Made by a program: the position numbers and the translations under genes. The notes beneath the pieces were generated by a model. It was not told where the DNA came from, made no database searches, and worked only from the letters and a program-made list of their open reading frames with translations. 64,000 nt of DNA from Rhizobiales bacterium 2SD (GTDB taxonomy: Bacteria; Pseudomonadota; Alphaproteobacteria; Rhizobiales; Beijerinckiaceae). The stretch is taken from positions 558,001-622,000 of the forward strand of contig SCMY01000002.1 of assembly GCA_005502805.1 (NCBI GenBank), in the 5' to 3' direction. Positions 62,058 to 64,000 of this stretch are shown piece after piece (position 1 is the first letter of the stretch; each line of letters begins with the position of its first letter).

Positions 62058-62960
62058 TTAAATGGCCAGCAGCAGCAGCGCGCCGACACCGCCGACGATC
62101 ATCGCCATGCCGAGGAGCTCGCGCCAGCTCGTGCCCTCCGAGAAGATCCGGCGCGAAGCGATCTGCGCCAGCGGCACCTCGACCAGCGCCAGCGTGCGCA
62201 CATTGGCCGCCGTGGTCAGCGAGAAGCCGAGGAACCAGCATTGCGAGGCAGCGGCGCCGAGGAAGCCGGCGGTGAGCGAGCGGCGCCAGTTGCGCAGGCT
62301 GAGGATCAGCGCCGGGCGATTGGCGACGAGCATGTAGAGCGTCAGGATCAGGGTCTGCAGCGCCAGGCCAAGGGCCAGGATCGTGGTCGCACGCATCAGG
62401 AAATGGCCGTCGGGCAGGGCCTGGATCGCGCCGCGGAAGCCGATCGCCGAGAGCGCGAAAGCCGCGCCGGCGCCGATCCCGAGCGCCGCCGGGCGCATCC
62501 CGGCAGCGCTGAGCTTGTCACCCGGCTTCCACGACATCAGCACGACACCGGCGGTGGCGACGACGATCGCCGCGAATTTCGGCCAGCCCAGCGCATCGCC
62601 GAGCAGCGCGGCGCCGAAGAGCGCGACCTGCACCGGCTCGGTCTTGGTGTAGGCGGTCGTCACCGCGAACGAGCGTTCACGCATCGCCGCCAGCATGAGT
62701 GCCGTCGCGAGGATCTGGGTCAGCGCGCCGAAGACGGCGAAGCCGAAGGCGCGCAAATCAGGCATCGGCGGCAATCGGCCACTGGCAAGACAGACCACGA
62801 CGAGGAAGATCAGCGCGAAAGGCAGGCCGAACAGGAAACGCACCTGCGTTGCGCCGACGACGCCGATCACCTCGGTCAGCGAGCGCTGGGTCAGGTTGCG
62901 CGCGGTCTGCAGCAACGAGGCGGCAAGCGTCACCGGTATCCACAAGAGGGTGAAACTCAC
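62058..62960 (-). CDS. EamA/DMT-superfamily permease
   Basis: A 300-residue drug/metabolite transporter with ten predicted helices in two EamA halves (about residues 1-135 and 150-300). FALIFLVVVCLASGRL near 53 and the final LRRS... LAQIASRRIFSEGTSWRELLGMAMI region are typical. It may export metabolites or amino acids; the substrate cannot be read from the sequence. Divergent from the D-Ala-D-Ala carboxypeptidase gene across 187 bp, in which I see no clear site. Confidence 0.9.
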   Translation of the reverse strand: MSFTLLWIPVTLAASLLQTARNLTQRSLTEVIGVVGATQVRFLFGLPFALIFLVVVCLASGRLPPMPDLRAFGFAVFGALTQILATALMLAAMRERSFAVTTAYTKTEPVQVALFGAALLGDALGWPKFAAIVVATAGVVLMSWKPGDKLSAAGMRPAALGIGAGAAFALSAIGFRGAIQALPDGHFLMRATTILALGLALQTLILTLYMLVANRPALILSLRNWRRSLTAGFLGAAASQCWFLGFSLTTAANVRTLALVEVPLAQIASRRIFSEGTSWRELLGMAMIVGGVGALLLLAI

Positions 62961-63147
62961 GCGCCGCGACCCCGAAGAAAAACCACCACCGCTGCTTTGG
63001 ACCGCTACGCCGCGCTAGGCAAATCACCCGATGAAGGGTAGGTATGCGTCATGAGCGAGGCGGGATTGTCGCCCGCCGTCTCGAAAATGCCTCAAGCGTC
63101 GCGTTGAAGCCCTCGACCCCCGCCAAGACAGGTTCAGACCTCCGCTG

Positions 63148-64000
63148 ATGACCGCACTTCGTCTCGCCGCCGGCGCAACGCTCGCCTCGCTCCTCGCTGC
63201 CGCCGCCCCGGCAATGGCCGGTACGAGTGTGGTCGTCGACGCCTCGAGCGGCGCCGTGTTGTCCAGCGAGAACCCGACGCAAGCTTGGCATCCGGCCTCC
63301 ACTACCAAGATGATGACGCTCTACCTCGCGCTCAAGGCCGTGCGCGAGGGCAAGATCGGGCTCGAGACCGCGATCCCGGCTTCGAAGCGCGCCGCCAGCC
63401 AGCCGCGGGTCAAGGTCTACATCAAGGCCGGCCAGGAGATCACGCTCGACAACGCCATGCGCATCATGATGGTGAAGTCGGCCAACGACATCGCCTATGT
63501 CATCGCCGAGGGCGTCGGCGGCAATGTCGAGACCTTCGTTTCGATGATGAACGCCGAGGCCCGGCGCCTCGGCATGGCCGACACCCATTTCACCAACCCG
63601 AACGGTTGGCACGATCCCGACCAGCAGACCAGCGCCCGCGACCTCGCCGTGCTTGCCATGGCGCTGATGAGCGAGTTCGGTCAGTACGCAGATTACTGGA
63701 ACACTGGTGCCGTTCAGCTCGGCAAGCAGGTGCTCAACAACACCAATGGTCTCGTCGGCCGCTATTACGGCATCAGCGGGATGAAGACCGGTTTCGTTTG
63801 CGCCTCCGGCTTCAACGTGGTCACCACCGCGACGCGCAATGGCCGCACCCTGATCGCCGTCGTCATGGGCGCGACCTCGGGCGCCGAGCGCACCGTCAAG
63901 GCCGCGCAGCTGCTCGATGACGGCTTCGGCAAATGGGGCGGCTTCGGTGGCAACATCGCCAGCATGTCCGCCGGCAATGGCGGGCGCGCCTACAGCATCT
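63148..64000 (+). CDS. Serine-type D-Ala-D-Ala carboxypeptidase (PBP5-like, S11), 3' end missing
   Basis: The frame from ATG 63148 stays open to the last base; 284 residues are visible. The signal peptide (about residues 1-24) ends PAMAG. The three penicillin-binding motifs are present: STTK near residues 51-54 (nucleophilic Ser), SAND near 111-114 and MKTGFV near 212-217. It trims the terminal D-Ala from peptidoglycan stem peptides in the periplasm. The usual C-terminal domain and possible membrane anchor lie beyond the window. Confidence 0.93.
   Translation, partial: MTALRLAAGATLASLLAAAAPAMAGTSVVVDASSGAVLSSENPTQAWHPASTTKMMTLYLALKAVREGKIGLETAIPASKRAASQPRVKVYIKAGQEITLDNAMRIMMVKSANDIAYVIAEGVGGNVETFVSMMNAEARRLGMADTHFTNPNGWHDPDQQTSARDLAVLAMALMSEFGQYADYWNTGAVQLGKQVLNNTNGLVGRYYGISGMKTGFVCASGFNVVTTATRNGRTLIAVVMGATSGAERTVKAAQLLDDGFGKWGGFGGNIASMSAGNGGRAYSI

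Overview
The window is 64 kb of GC-rich (about two thirds G+C), densely coded chromosome from an alphaproteobacterium, most likely of the order Hyphomicrobiales and possibly Bosea-like. This placement is an inference from three things: the ectoine gene order, an ethylmalonyl-CoA mutase, and the conserved comF-grxC-nitrilase-DUF1178 block. There is no transposase, phage gene, CRISPR array or rRNA. The only RNA gene seen is a tRNA-Glu.

Layout. (1) 1-9241, plus strand: an ectoine/5-hydroxyectoine scavenging operon. It holds the end of eutC, then doeA/eutD, doeB/eutE, the ehuBCDA ABC importer, an aldehyde dehydrogenase (DoeC role) and an aminotransferase (DoeD role). (2) 9320-18537: a divergent catabolic locus around a GntR regulator and its palindromic operator. 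One arm carries a second DoeB-like deacylase, a dipeptide-type binding protein and two permeases (no ATPases), an M81/MlrC-type peptidase and an enolase-superfamily enzyme. The other arm carries the regulator and a second enolase-superfamily enzyme. The substrate is unknown. (3) 18645-25393: a TRAP transporter, two short-chain dehydrogenases and L-rhamnonate dehydratase, divergent from a LysR regulator. (4) 25536-34187: an apparent mevalonate catabolism operon with class II HMG-CoA reductase, HMG-CoA lyase and a branched-chain-type ABC importer containing a LivM-LivG fusion. It is divergent from a MocR-type regulator with a perfect operator palindrome.

(5) 34382-40146: homogentisate dioxygenase, a short chemoreceptor-like protein, an RTX repeat protein, a TetR regulator and tRNA-Glu. 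(6) 40270-44108: an Old Yellow Enzyme reductase and the housekeeping block comF, grxC, a nitrilase-family amidase and a DUF1178 protein. (7) 44303-49404: a MarR-controlled MFS/SDR unit with twin operators, an RraA-like protein, and an aminotransferase divergent from an Lrp/AsnC regulator. (8) 49417-64000: mixed genes. These include a secreted amidohydrolase, ethylmalonyl-CoA mutase, a secreted serine protease, a DUF1989 protein, a J-domain protein, an M14 carboxypeptidase, a BolA protein, an MFS permease with a SCP-x-type thiolase, a DUF4087/GH19-like pair, an EamA permease and the start of a D-Ala-D-Ala carboxypeptidase.

How it fits together. Most of the first 35 kb is separate 'importer + catabolic enzymes + local regulator' modules, as expected of a soil or plant-associated scavenger. 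Ectoines should end as aspartate. Mevalonate should end as acetyl-CoA and acetoacetate, which the ethylmalonyl-CoA pathway (represented by meaA) could assimilate. In all three ABC-importer operons, strong stem-loops lie directly behind the binding-protein gene and ahead of the permease. One of these is a 100-bp palindromic repeat whose second copy lies inverted at 44127-44226.
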